NCBI GenBank assembly: GCA_028279945.1
Contig: JANQMT010000208.1
Location: forward strand, 1 to 29,442
Direction: 5' to 3'
Source of the DNA: JAKSCF01 sp028279945
GTDB taxonomy: Bacteria; Bacillota; Clostridia; Peptostreptococcales; JAAYPU01
Length of the DNA: 29,442 bases
Shown one piece after another: positions 21,877 through 29,405 of this stretch. Numbering within the stretch: the first letter of the stretch is position 1; the number at the start of each line of letters is the position of its first letter. The notes beneath the pieces were generated by a model. That model was given only the letters and a program-made list of their open reading frames with translations, made no database searches and had not been told where the DNA came from. The translations under genes were made by a program, and so were the position numbers.

Positions 21877-22716
21877 TTATTCTTTGACTGACCCTGCTGT
21901 TAAACCTTTGATTAAATACTTTTGCATAAATACAGCAGCTACCATGACCGGTATCATGGATATAATCCCACCACTGGCCACTTTCCCCCATTCCAGCAGT
22001 TCTTGTTCACTGTTAAGCGTTGCCAGTTTAAGAGGTATGGTAAAATTGCTGGGGCTTTGAACAAATATAACCCCATATAAATACTCATTCCATGATGTCA
22101 TGAATGAGAATATGGTGACAGCAGCAATACCCGGAAGTACTAAGGGTAAAATAATTTTTATATAAAGCACCCATTCTGAGGCGCCATCTACCTTGGCACT
22201 TTCTTCAAGCTCTACCGGTATGTTTGCTAAAAATGACATCATAAACCAGATTATAAACGGAATATTAATGAGTATATGAGCTAGAATAATGGGTATTTTT
22301 GTGTGTAGAATACCAAAACTGTTCATGAGTATGTAAAGGGGTAGTGCAAAAGTAATCGGCGGCAAAATTCTCACTAGTAATATCCAAAATAGTAAAAGTG
22401 TCTTCATTTGAAACTTAAATCTTGAACGTGCTAGTATATATGCACAGGAAATTCCAAGTGCTAATGATATTAAAAGTGATATAATAGTAACTGAAAAACT
22501 ATTCATAATAGCCAATGTAAATCCATCTTCAATAAATATCTTTGATAGATTCTCAAATGTCATGGATTTAGGGAATATCTCTAATTTTGACGATAATTCT
22601 TTTTCACTTCTTATTGCAATAGTTGTCATCCAATAAATAGGAAATAACGTCCAGGTAAGAAAAATGCCTAATAACAAAAATCTTAAAAACTTCCATTTGC
22701 TTTTTAACTTATTCAA
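21877..22716 (-). CDS. ABC sugar-type permease (MalG/UgpE family)
   Basis: A 279-residue membrane subunit with about six spans. The EAA loop reads ESAKVDGASEWVLYIKIILP, and FSFMTSWNEYLYGVIF is the conserved MalG/UgpE segment near the C-terminus. The likely start is TTG at 22716, behind GGGAG. It is the first gene of the operon, an unusual order with the MalG-type permease before the binding protein. The binding-protein gene starts 28 bases after its stop. Confidence 0.92.
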   Translation of the reverse strand: MNKLKSKWKFLRFLLLGIFLTWTLFPIYWMTTIAIRSEKELSSKLEIFPKSMTFENLSKIFIEDGFTLAIMNSFSVTIISLLISLALGISCAYILARSRFKFQMKTLLLFWILLVRILPPITFALPLYILMNSFGILHTKIPIILAHILINIPFIIWFMMSFLANIPVELEESAKVDGASEWVLYIKIILPLVLPGIAAVTIFSFMTSWNEYLYGVIFVQSPSNFTIPLKLATLNSEQELLEWGKVASGGIISMIPVMVAAVFMQKYLIKGLTAGSVKE

Positions 22717-22747
22717 TAAGCAATCACTCCCTAACGAATCAAAAGTC

Positions 22748-22763
22748 GTCTAGACGTCTAGAC
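22748..22763. promoter_or_regulatory. Tandem GTCTAGAC operators of the ABC importer operon
   Basis: Two abutting copies of the palindrome GTCTAGAC (22748-22755 and 22756-22763) lie just downstream of the probable start point and 32 bases before the first gene. Sites of this kind are bound by GntR/HutC-type regulators, and one is encoded at the end of the operon. Confidence 0.72.
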
Positions 22764-22774
22764 ATCTTAAGCAT

Positions 22775-22780
22775 ATTATA
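22775..22780 (-). promoter_or_regulatory. -10 box of the ABC importer operon
   Basis: Consensus TATAAT on the minus strand. No good -35 is seen 16-18 bases upstream, so an activator may be needed. TTGACA further upstream is too distant to pair with it. Confidence 0.5.
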
Positions 22781-22902
22781 GATGGTAAATGTGAATTCTA
22801 TATTGAATTAAAGTTAGATTTATGTTAAGTCATGTCAACAAAATTACCACTGTATATAAAATCTTGAAATTACTCAGCTACCCAACAACATCTCCACAAA
22901 AC

Positions 22903-22934
22903 AAAAAAACCTATCTTCCTTAAAATCTAAGGAA
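22903..22934 (-). terminator. Terminator of the phospholipase C-like gene
   Basis: On the minus strand TTCCTTA-GATTT-TAAGGAA with an imperfect stem extension is followed by a run of seven T. Confidence 0.65.
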
Positions 22935-23034
22935 AATGAGTTTATATTAAAACTATCGGATTCTTATTGGAACAGCAATATTATATGAATGAAATGATAG
23001 AAAAATATTAGACTTGTAAGTTGAAGATAAGTTG

Positions 23035-23772
23035 TCATGAAAAAGTTGACTTGAATAAATGAAACTTTTTCTTATGATGAACATCTCTATAGAACATAAT
23101 CATTGCTCCGGCTGTCGTTCTTTTAGCTAAAGGGAGCACGGATTTTGAAATACAATAGTAGCGTTTCTCTTTATTTGTAATTGTCCGACATTTTTTATTG
23201 ATTTCAATAGCAGCCGATGCATTATATTTTATATAGGATTCAATAGAATTTAATAAATAAGCCCCATGTTCTACTTGAAATACATGATTATACCGATATG
23301 TCCGTTTAATAAACGTCTCATATTGACGATGGTTATTGAGCAGCTTAATGTTGGCATGCTGGGGAATCGTCATATCTTGGACAATATGCAGTGCAGCGCC
23401 TAAATAAAATAGAGATTTTTTTAACTTCCCTTTTTTCCAACATTTTCTGGCTTGAAGGTAATAATCAATCCCAAGTTCCATCGCACTTCTTCTGCCATAT
23501 AATCCATCCATCTTTTCATCAGGATTATAAAAATGACTGGAGCTTTTAAAATCCTGGTCTGCCCATACCGTACCTTTATTTATTTCTAATATAAAACGAC
23601 TTAAAAAATTAAATTCATCCAAATATTCATCATTTTTAAGGATCAGCAGCGCATCCGTGTTAATAAATTGATGGACCTTACATTCTGTTCTAATAACCTT
23701 TTTTTTGATAGGATTTGCAATGTAAAAAACTGTTTTTAGTATAGTGCTGTAAATGTCTTCTATAGTATTCAT
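23035..23772 (-). CDS. Zinc-dependent phospholipase C family protein, apparently cytoplasmic
   Basis: A 245-residue homologue of the Bacillus cereus PLC / clostridial alpha-toxin catalytic domain. Conserved pieces are KVHQFINTDALLI (first His), GTVWADQDFKSSSHFYNPD (Asp and His), YLGAALHIVQDMTIPQHAN (His, Asp, His) and NNHRQYETFI (His, Glu), the likely zinc ligands and catalytic Asp in order. The N-terminal Trp that supplies a zinc ligand in secreted PLCs is absent, and there is no signal peptide; the protein is Lys-rich and basic. AGGAG eight bases upstream supports the ATG at 23772. It stands alone. Whether it cleaves phospholipids inside the cell, for example in spores, is unknown. Confidence 0.85.
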   Translation of the reverse strand: MNTIEDIYSTILKTVFYIANPIKKKVIRTECKVHQFINTDALLILKNDEYLDEFNFLSRFILEINKGTVWADQDFKSSSHFYNPDEKMDGLYGRRSAMELGIDYYLQARKCWKKGKLKKSLFYLGAALHIVQDMTIPQHANIKLLNNHRQYETFIKRTYRYNHVFQVEHGAYLLNSIESYIKYNASAAIEINKKCRTITNKEKRYYCISKSVLPLAKRTTAGAMIMFYRDVHHKKKFHLFKSTFS

Positions 23773-23943
23773 TTTTATCACTCCTAAAATATTAATTGCT
23801 TAAATATATTATTTACAGTTTGCAATTTAATATATATTGAGTTGAAAAATACAAAAAATTTTTTTAGTGCTTTTAAAATTTGTGATAATATAAATGTTTA
23901 CAGGAAGTATATTTACTGTGATAATGAACCAATCCAGATCTCA

Positions 23944-24948
23944 CTATTTGCTATTTATAAAATTGGGTGCATATAATGCAGCGAGATAGATGGCTTCAAC
24001 TAAACTGACAGCACTGGCTTTACCCGTACCCGCTATGTTGAAGGCCGTTCCATGATCAACAGAAGTACGTAAAAACGGCATATTATTGGTGAGGGAAATG
24101 GTTCTTTCAAAATCCACCATTTTGGTAGCAATGTGTCCTTGATCATGAAAAAGCGATAATACAGCATCATATTTTCCGTTTAATGCAAGATGAAATACTG
24201 AATCTGCCGGTACAGGGCCCTCAACATCCAGCCCTTTTTCTTGCGCTTTTTTAATGGCCGGCTCAATTTCTGTTATCTCTTCATCTCCAAATAATCCATG
24301 CTCCCCGCAATGGGGATTTAATCCTGATATTACCAATTTTGCTTTTTCTATTCCTAATCTGTTTAATGCCACTATACACCTTTCTATATAGTTCGTTATT
24401 CTTTCTTCTTTAACCATTTCGCAAGCTTTCTTAAGGGAAACGTGTCTGGATAAGAAGAATACTCTTAAGCTGCTCACCTGAAACATGGTCAATGGGTCGT
24501 GGGTATTGGTTAAGGCGGCCAAGGCTTCAGTATGTCCGATATAAGGTATATTGCCTGCTTTAAAAGATTCTTTGTTAATAGGCGTTGTAGCAATGGCTGC
24601 TAATTCTTTATCCATTGCAAATTCAACAGCTTTTTCAATATATTCAAAAGCTGCTCTTCCTGCCATGGCTTGTACCTGTCCTACTTTTAATTTTTCAACA
24701 TCGACATTTTCTAAATCAATTAGGTTCAGCGTTCCTTTTTTATAATCACCTTCTGATACTTTATTAATGGTATTTATTTTTAAATCAACTTTGCAAAAAT
24801 TCATTGCTTGTTGAAGTGTTTTTTTCTCTCCAATGACAACTGGTTTTGCCATCTCAAAGGATCTATCATCAATCATTGCTTTTACTACAATTTCCGGCCC
24901 AATACCCGCCGGATCTCCCATTGGAATTCCAATATAGCTTTTTTTCAT
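23944..24948 (-). CDS. pdxA2: PdxA2-type dehydrogenase (D-threonate/D-erythronate 4-phosphate dehydrogenase)
   Basis: A 334-residue member of the PdxA family. The motifs MGDPAGIGPEIV, YIGHTEALA (metal His), NPHCGEHG and SLFHDQGHIATKM (metal His) and TSVDHGTAFNIAG are all present. True PdxA makes 3-amino-1-hydroxyacetone phosphate for vitamin B6. PdxA2 paralogues next to a DUF1537 kinase instead oxidise and decarboxylate four-carbon acid sugar phosphates to dihydroxyacetone phosphate. The neighbour is such a kinase, so PdxA2 is the better reading. The ATG at 24948 is used. It is the last gene of the DeoR-kinase-dehydrogenase operon, 33 bases after the kinase. Confidence 0.9.
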   Translation of the reverse strand: MKKSYIGIPMGDPAGIGPEIVVKAMIDDRSFEMAKPVVIGEKKTLQQAMNFCKVDLKINTINKVSEGDYKKGTLNLIDLENVDVEKLKVGQVQAMAGRAAFEYIEKAVEFAMDKELAAIATTPINKESFKAGNIPYIGHTEALAALTNTHDPLTMFQVSSLRVFFLSRHVSLKKACEMVKEERITNYIERCIVALNRLGIEKAKLVISGLNPHCGEHGLFGDEEITEIEPAIKKAQEKGLDVEGPVPADSVFHLALNGKYDAVLSLFHDQGHIATKMVDFERTISLTNNMPFLRTSVDHGTAFNIAGTGKASAVSLVEAIYLAALYAPNFINSK

Positions 24949-24981
24949 GTTGCACAATCCCTTCTTACTAAATTAAATCTT

Positions 24982-26289
24982 TTATAATGTACACGATGTT
25001 TTGGAGGATAAATAGTTGACGCATCTTACAATGGCATCCTGCTCTCCGATCAGTCCACCTTTTGTAACAATAGGCATATTATCGTACTCTCCTCCAATCA
25101 GCCTGCCGTATACAGCTAAAGGCAATACCTCATCTTCTACTTTAATGCCTCTTGCTGAAACTGCCTGACATACAGCTACAGTGACATCTCCACCGCTGGT
25201 AAACAAGCCTCCTATGGAAGCCCTATTTTGTTTCAGCACTCTTTTAGTGATTTTAGCCAATCCTTCTGATATTCTCTGAGACACTTGAGTTTCGGTAATA
25301 TTTGACGCATTAGCGATCTGGCTGAGGTCTAATATTTCTTTTTCTTCGGTTGTGGTGATGACCCCAAATATACGGTGCTTCATAATGTCTTTAGAAATTT
25401 TACTTACAACCCTTTTTATTTCTTCCTCACAAGCCGCTTCATCAGTAAGTGCCATAGCGTTTACCGTAATGAGTAAAGGGTGGTATTGATTCTTAAGTTC
25501 ATTTAACTGCTGCCTGGTCAGATTAGTTACGCTGCCCACAGTCAGCATAATCTTTTGATCTTGCGTTACCTTTGTCCTTTTTACCAGCTCTAATGCAAGA
25601 GCAGCTGTAAAGGGGCCAGGGTCTACTGCTGCAATAGGTATTTCTGATAATTTTACAGCTTTTGCAATGGTATTAATCTCCTCATCAGTGGATGCATCCA
25701 TTACAATAATTTTATTGCCTTTTTTCTTTGACTCTAATATTTTCTCACTGAGCTTCTTCTCTCCTTTTAATATGTATTCCAGTGGTAGAAAATCTACAGG
25801 GTATTTGGTCTGGGCTTTGATAAGCTCAGGAACATACGATGTATTCACAGGTGTTTTTGGGTCCTTCGCTGCATCTGTTTTCTCCAGCGGTACAGAATTT
25901 ACTGTAAGATATCCACCAACCGTCACTCTTCCTGAAGCTGGAAAAGCCGGTACGACAACTGCCAAGGTTTCTTGACTCAAATTGTCTAATACGGCATCCA
26001 TTTCAGCTCCAATGTTTCCCCGAAGTGTGCTGTCTATTCTTTTAGAAAAGAATTTTATCTTTTGTTGTTTAAATTTCTTGACAACATTGGATACCCTTAG
26101 GTAGGCATCATTTTTTGAAATACTTCTGCTGTCAGTTGTGATAGAGATAACATTAAAAACGCTGTTATCTTCTGCTATAAAAGCATCCTGTTCTAAAAAA
26201 GTGGCTGTTTCAAATCCATTCTTTGATAACAGCACACCGGTAGCATTTGCACCAGTTAAATCATCTGCAATAATTACAATCTCCGGCAT
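24982..26289 (-). CDS. Four-carbon acid sugar kinase (DUF1537 family; D-threonate/D-erythronate kinase)
   Basis: A 435-residue two-domain kinase. The N-terminal domain starts MPEIVIIADDLTGANATGVLLS, the DUF1537 substrate-site signature, with FFSKRIDSTLRGNIGAEMDA and VVVPAFPASGRVTVGGYLTV following. The C-terminal nucleotide-binding domain has LFTSGGDVTVAVC and TKGGLIGEQDAI. It phosphorylates a C4 aldonate at O4 for the PdxA2-type dehydrogenase downstream. D-threonate needs only these two enzymes to reach DHAP, while D-erythronate routes usually add further enzymes (OtnI/OtnC) that are not here, so D-threonate is slightly favoured. TGGAGG precedes the ATG. No transporter gene is present in the operon. 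Confidence 0.92.
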   Translation of the reverse strand: MPEIVIIADDLTGANATGVLLSKNGFETATFLEQDAFIAEDNSVFNVISITTDSRSISKNDAYLRVSNVVKKFKQQKIKFFSKRIDSTLRGNIGAEMDAVLDNLSQETLAVVVPAFPASGRVTVGGYLTVNSVPLEKTDAAKDPKTPVNTSYVPELIKAQTKYPVDFLPLEYILKGEKKLSEKILESKKKGNKIIVMDASTDEEINTIAKAVKLSEIPIAAVDPGPFTAALALELVKRTKVTQDQKIMLTVGSVTNLTRQQLNELKNQYHPLLITVNAMALTDEAACEEEIKRVVSKISKDIMKHRIFGVITTTEEKEILDLSQIANASNITETQVSQRISEGLAKITKRVLKQNRASIGGLFTSGGDVTVAVCQAVSARGIKVEDEVLPLAVYGRLIGGEYDNMPIVTKGGLIGEQDAIVRCVNYLSSKTSCTL

Positions 26290-26301
26290 ATTTCCTCCAT
26301 A

Positions 26302-27072
26302 TTACACTACTTTTACATCAATACCGTCATCAAGAATTTTTTCTAAAATTCCTTTATCAACGCATTCATCCGTGATGATTAAATCCAAATCATTCAGAGA
26401 ACATATTTTTGCCATACTTTTCATTCCAAACTTTTCATGGTCCGTCACTAAAATCGCCTGTTCTGCAGATAGCATCATTTGTCTTTTTAATTGCGCTTTT
26501 TCAAAGGTTGGACACGTAACACCCTTGTCTACATCTATGGAACTGGCACCAATAAAGGCTACATCCGCACATACCTTTTCTAAAAATGCCTTTGCCTCAC
26601 CGCCTGTACATGATCGCGTCACATTTTGCACCATGCCTCCGGTGCAGTAAACTGTAATCTTTGGGAATTGAGAAAGAAACGCACCTATTATCAAATCCGT
26701 TGTAATCACCTTTATATTGTTCATTTCTGTTATTTTTTTTGCAATCTCCATATTAGTGGTTCCCGCATCTAAAATAACTGTATAGCCTTCCTCAATAAAA
26801 GTACTTGCATAATCTGCAATTCTTTTTTTCTCTTCCATATTTTTTAGAGTTTTTTGCTGGTAAGGTATTTCTTTAACAAGGGTATCATGGGGTACCGCTC
26901 CGCCATGTGTCCTTTTAATCAGCTGTTTGTCTTCTAAATATTTTAAATCTCTTCTAATGGTCATTGGAGAAATATTTAATTCTTGAGCAATTTCTTCAAC
27001 CACGACTTTGCCATTTTTCTTGACATGCTGAATAATATATTTTCTTCTCTCTGCCTGCAGCATATGTATCAT
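26302..27072 (-). CDS. DeoR-family transcriptional regulator
   Basis: A 256-residue repressor of sugar catabolism. The N-terminal HTH (about residues 5-60) has the DeoR signature RKYIIQHVKKNGKVVVEEIA then MTIRRDLKYLEDKQLIKRTHGGA. The rest is the sugar-phosphate isomerase-like sensor (DAGTTNMEIAKKI, VYCTGGMV, AFIGASSIDVDKGVTCP, DHEKFG). Effectors are usually phosphorylated pathway intermediates. The ATG at 27072 is used; 27063 (MLQAERR) is equally possible. It is the first gene of the operon, 12 bases before the kinase start, and faces 10-base-phased repeats in its promoter, so it should repress itself and the two enzymes. Confidence 0.92.
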   Translation of the reverse strand: MIHMLQAERRKYIIQHVKKNGKVVVEEIAQELNISPMTIRRDLKYLEDKQLIKRTHGGAVPHDTLVKEIPYQQKTLKNMEEKKRIADYASTFIEEGYTVILDAGTTNMEIAKKITEMNNIKVITTDLIIGAFLSQFPKITVYCTGGMVQNVTRSCTGGEAKAFLEKVCADVAFIGASSIDVDKGVTCPTFEKAQLKRQMMLSAEQAILVTDHEKFGMKSMAKICSLNDLDLIITDECVDKGILEKILDDGIDVKVV

Positions 27073-27090
27073 CACACCCTATATATAATC

Positions 27091-27130
27091 TGTTCATGTT
27101 TTTTTATGTTCGTTTATGTTATGTTTTGTT
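27091..27130. promoter_or_regulatory. Four 10-base-phased ATGTT-type repeats: DeoR operator array
   Basis: ATGTT recurs every ten bases, ending at 27100, 27110 and 27120, with a weaker fourth unit (TTTTGTT) to 27130; the consensus is TTYATGTT. It lies between the start point and the deoR gene. One helical turn of spacing places all units on the same DNA face. Confidence 0.65.
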
Positions 27131-27133
27131 TAT

Positions 27134-27161
27134 TTTATAATAAGCCATAGTGAGTTGTCAA
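27134..27161 (-). promoter_or_regulatory. Promoter of the deoR-kinase-pdxA2 operon
   Basis: TTGACA (27161-27156) and TATAAA (27139-27134) on the minus strand, 16 bases apart; the start point would be near 27127, at the edge of the repeat array. Confidence 0.7.
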
Positions 27162-27231
27162 ATATTTTTTTCTAAAGAAAGGATAAAAATATGTTCAGAA
27201 AGGTTATTTATTTAAAAAGCTAGAGGAGAAA

Positions 27232-27261
27232 TGATTATGGTAGGATATCTATACGCCTAAA
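27232..27261 (+). other. Mini-ORF with good RBS followed by a hairpin
   Basis: AGAGGAG precedes two in-frame ATGs (27232 and 27238) giving MIMVGYLYA and TAA. An inverted repeat ATTATGGT/ACCATAAT encloses most of the ORF, and a long hairpin follows at 27280-27313. It could be a small peptide or leader transcript; no gene follows on the plus strand. Within the 314-base gap 27076-27389 this and the DeoR operator are the only structures I see. Confidence 0.3.
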
Positions 27262-27279
27262 CCATAATGGAGAAATATA

Positions 27280-27313
27280 GAACCCTTATAAATCCAGCAA
27301 TTTATAAGGGTTC
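27280..27313. terminator. Strong hairpin downstream of the PNPOx-like gene
   Basis: Perfect 14-base arms (GAACCCTTATAAAT and its complement) around a six-base loop. It probably ends the minus-strand transcript from 27390 and could end a plus-strand transcript carrying the mini-ORF. T-runs are interrupted on both sides. Confidence 0.7.
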
Positions 27314-27389
27314 CTTACATTTATTTTAAGTTAACAAAATAGATGCTGAGCACATCTGCTAAGCATAAATATAAAATCTATTCTACAAT

Positions 27390-27827
27390 TCAGTAGGCAA
27401 TGACATTGTAGTATCCCCTTATCGCCTCTCCTGTATCGTTAGTAAAAATATCATCTATATAGACCAATGCTTCTTTCGTGGTAAATTTAAGAATACAGTA
27501 ATTGGGATCCGTTTCACCTTTAGGGAAGTATTGAATAAACTCATCCTGCCATAGTTCTTTTTTGAGCAAATTATCCTTAATGATTTCTATTTCACCTATT
27601 AAGGATAGTCCCTGATTATATGTAACGCCAGCCTTTGAATTCTTCATATAATGTTTAACCTTTTTAGAATCTGTAGAAGTAACAAAATACATTGCATGTA
27701 AAGACTCTGCCTTTACATTTGACATTACTACAGCTCTTGGATAACCCCTTTCATCAATAGAAGTAAGTGTCACAGTTTCTGCTTCAGACACAAGTTTGGT
27801 TGTCTTTGTTATTAATTCGTTATTCAT
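27390..27827 (-). CDS. Pyridoxamine 5'-phosphate oxidase-fold (flavin-binding split-barrel) family protein
   Basis: A 145-residue protein of the PNPOx-like/general stress protein 26 group, which bind FMN or related cofactors. Typical features are LTSIDERGYPRAVVMSN, LHAMYFVTSTDSKKVKHYMKNSKAGVTY and GEIEIIKDNLLKKELWQDEFIQYFP followed by GETDPNYCILKFTTKEA. These match the small stand-alone class rather than the B6-biosynthetic enzyme. GAGG precedes the ATG. It lies 78 bases after a WYL regulator that may control it. The exact reaction is unknown. Confidence 0.88.
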   Translation of the reverse strand: MNNELITKTTKLVSEAETVTLTSIDERGYPRAVVMSNVKAESLHAMYFVTSTDSKKVKHYMKNSKAGVTYNQGLSLIGEIEIIKDNLLKKELWQDEFIQYFPKGETDPNYCILKFTTKEALVYIDDIFTNDTGEAIRGYYNVIAY

Positions 27828-27905
27828 ATTTTCATCCTCACATCTTATTTATTAATTTGAATCTTTTATTTTTACTGATTCAAATTTGCTCACATTATAA
27901 CGAAA

Positions 27906-28832
27906 CTAACATGACAATTGTGTGTCTTGTTCATAATTTTTAACTATTTTTTCTGCTTTTCTTTTTACTTCAACCGCAATGTCCTTTGGCTCTATAACCC
28001 TTGCTTTTTCACCAAATCCAAGTATCCAGCCGATAATATAGTCTCTGTTTGTAAAGCCTATTGAAAGTTCTATTTCATTATTTTCTGTGATGACATAATT
28101 ATTAGGGCCATAGTCATCTATTATAAGATGTTCGACACTTCTATCAAAAATAACTTTTATTTTATTACTGTCATCAAAGTAATCATCTAGATTGTTTTTC
28201 TCCTCTGGTATTGCTCTCGGCTCATATAGTTCCTCTTTTAGAGCTAAATCCCACATACGATTAAGCTTAAACAGTCTAAAATCATTTCTATTTTTACAAT
28301 ATCCAAATAAATACCAGGCCGACCATTTGAAAACTATATAGTAGGGTTCGACGCTGCGATTATGGATTCCCTTTTCAGAATAATAATCAAAAGTAATCAC
28401 TCTTTTTTCTCTAATCCCAGTTTTCAAATCCTCAATTTTATTTGAAAGGCTGGTTTTATAATACGAAGCTAGGTTAATGATGATACTGTCCCTTAAAGAA
28501 AACATTGTTTCATCATTTGGGCAGAGCTTTAGCAGTATTTGTTCCATTTTTGATGTCTTGGATACACTGTCCATCCCTTTCAATCCTACAATAATATCCT
28601 GCAGCTCTTCCTTTGTTAAAAATGCTTTATCCAGTTTATAACCTTCCCATATAGATATACCGCCATTGCCGCCTTGCTTTGTCACTATAGGTATTCCTGC
28701 AAAGCATAAATCATCAATATCCCTTTGAATGGTTCTCCGTGATACTTGAAATCTTTCTGCAAGCTCAGGCGCAGTCGTTTTTTCTCGCTGCAATAAAAAG
28801 ATTAAAATACTTATGAGTCTATCTGTTTTCAC
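27906..28832 (-). CDS. YafY/DeoR-like regulator with HTH_11 and WYL domains
   Basis: A 308-residue regulator. The N-terminal HTH_11 domain (DRLISILIFLLQREKTTAPE then LAERFQVSRRTIQRDID) is followed by a central WYL domain (KRVITFDYYSEKGIHNRSVE, then WSAWYLFGYCKNRNDFRLFKLNRM) and a WCX-like C-terminal part (VIFDRSVEHLI, IELSIGFTNRDYIIGWILGFG). WYL regulators often sense nucleotides or nucleic-acid damage, but many one-gene-pair types control a neighbouring small enzyme. The start is GTG at 28832; GGGAG stands somewhat far upstream. It precedes the PNPOx-like gene on the same strand and probably regulates it and itself. Confidence 0.92.
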   Translation of the reverse strand: MKTDRLISILIFLLQREKTTAPELAERFQVSRRTIQRDIDDLCFAGIPIVTKQGGNGGISIWEGYKLDKAFLTKEELQDIIVGLKGMDSVSKTSKMEQILLKLCPNDETMFSLRDSIIINLASYYKTSLSNKIEDLKTGIREKRVITFDYYSEKGIHNRSVEPYYIVFKWSAWYLFGYCKNRNDFRLFKLNRMWDLALKEELYEPRAIPEEKNNLDDYFDDSNKIKVIFDRSVEHLIIDDYGPNNYVITENNEIELSIGFTNRDYIIGWILGFGEKARVIEPKDIAVEVKRKAEKIVKNYEQDTQLSC

Positions 28833-28920
28833 TTTATTGACACACTCCCATTTGTTAATCTGATGTTATAAACATTTATATTATATCATTTGCTAGAAAT
28901 AACAAGTGGATTTATATTAA

Positions 28921-29049
28921 ATAAAGGCTCTTAGAAAAATATTTCAAGATCCTTTTTTTCTCACTAAAAATGGTCGAGGTCCATATGCAATTCTTGATAT
29001 TGAAGAATATGAAAAAAAACAAATTTCTTGTCCCTCAAAATTGTTATAA
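28921..29049 (+). pseudogene. Remnant of a Phd/YefM-type antitoxin gene
   Basis: An open stretch without a start codon reads IKALRKIFQDPFFLTKNGRG, then PYAILDIEEYEKKQ, and soon stops. The order LTKNGRG - AILDIEEYE matches the DNA-binding/dimer core of prevent-host-death antitoxins (PvfiTKNGrgd...VMsieeYE). The N-terminal third and the toxin-binding tail are missing and no toxin gene is adjacent. Confidence 0.6.
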
Positions 29050-29185
29050 GGGATATACAGCAAACTTCATGACACTTTTAGGCCATAGTGACACTCTGAC
29101 TACACAAAAATATTTACATCTTGCAAACCAAGTCATCATTAGTAGGTCTAATATTTCTAATATTGATTCATTTATGATTAAGTGA
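29050..29185 (+). pseudogene. C-terminal remnant of a tyrosine recombinase (phage/Xer-type integrase)
   Basis: Reads GYTANFMTLLGHSDTLTTQK, then YLHLANQ and a short tail to a stop at 29185. LLGHSD...TTQKYLHL is the catalytic end of tyrosine recombinases, with the LGH histidine and nucleophilic Tyr. The HxxR box and all the rest are missing. It follows the antitoxin remnant and lies about 220 bases from a tRNA 3' end, a typical integration site. Confidence 0.75.
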
Positions 29186-29366
29186 GTGCTGAATCTTATA
29201 AAAGTGTACTGACCTTCTGATTCGATACTGTTCCTTTTTACACCGCAAAAAAAACCGCTCATTAAAATCAATGACATGTTATTATTTCAACGGTTCTAAT
29301 GATTTTCTTACGTGCTTAACTGTATGCTTTTACACCGGAAAAAATGGATAAAATCAAAAAAATACA
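29186..29366. other. Spacer between integrase remnant and tRNA terminator
   Basis: No gene is seen. The decamer TTTTACACCG occurs twice in direct orientation, near 29236 and 29328, which may be a trace of a mobile element's edge or chance. Confidence 0.3.
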
Positions 29367-29398
29367 AAACCCTTGAAACCTAGTAATTTCAAGGGTTT
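29367..29398 (-). terminator. Rho-independent terminator of the tRNA gene
   Basis: AAACCCTTGAAA and TTTCAAGGGTTT are perfect 12-base arms; on the minus strand they are followed by TTTTG and a long T-run. They lie directly after the tRNA 3' end. Confidence 0.85.
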
Positions 29399-29405
29399 AA
29401 CATTT

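Noticed and set aside
29186..29366. Direct repeat TTTTACACCG as attachment site of the eroded element
   Set aside because: Only ten bases, with no copy of the tRNA 3' end at the other side; chance cannot be excluded.
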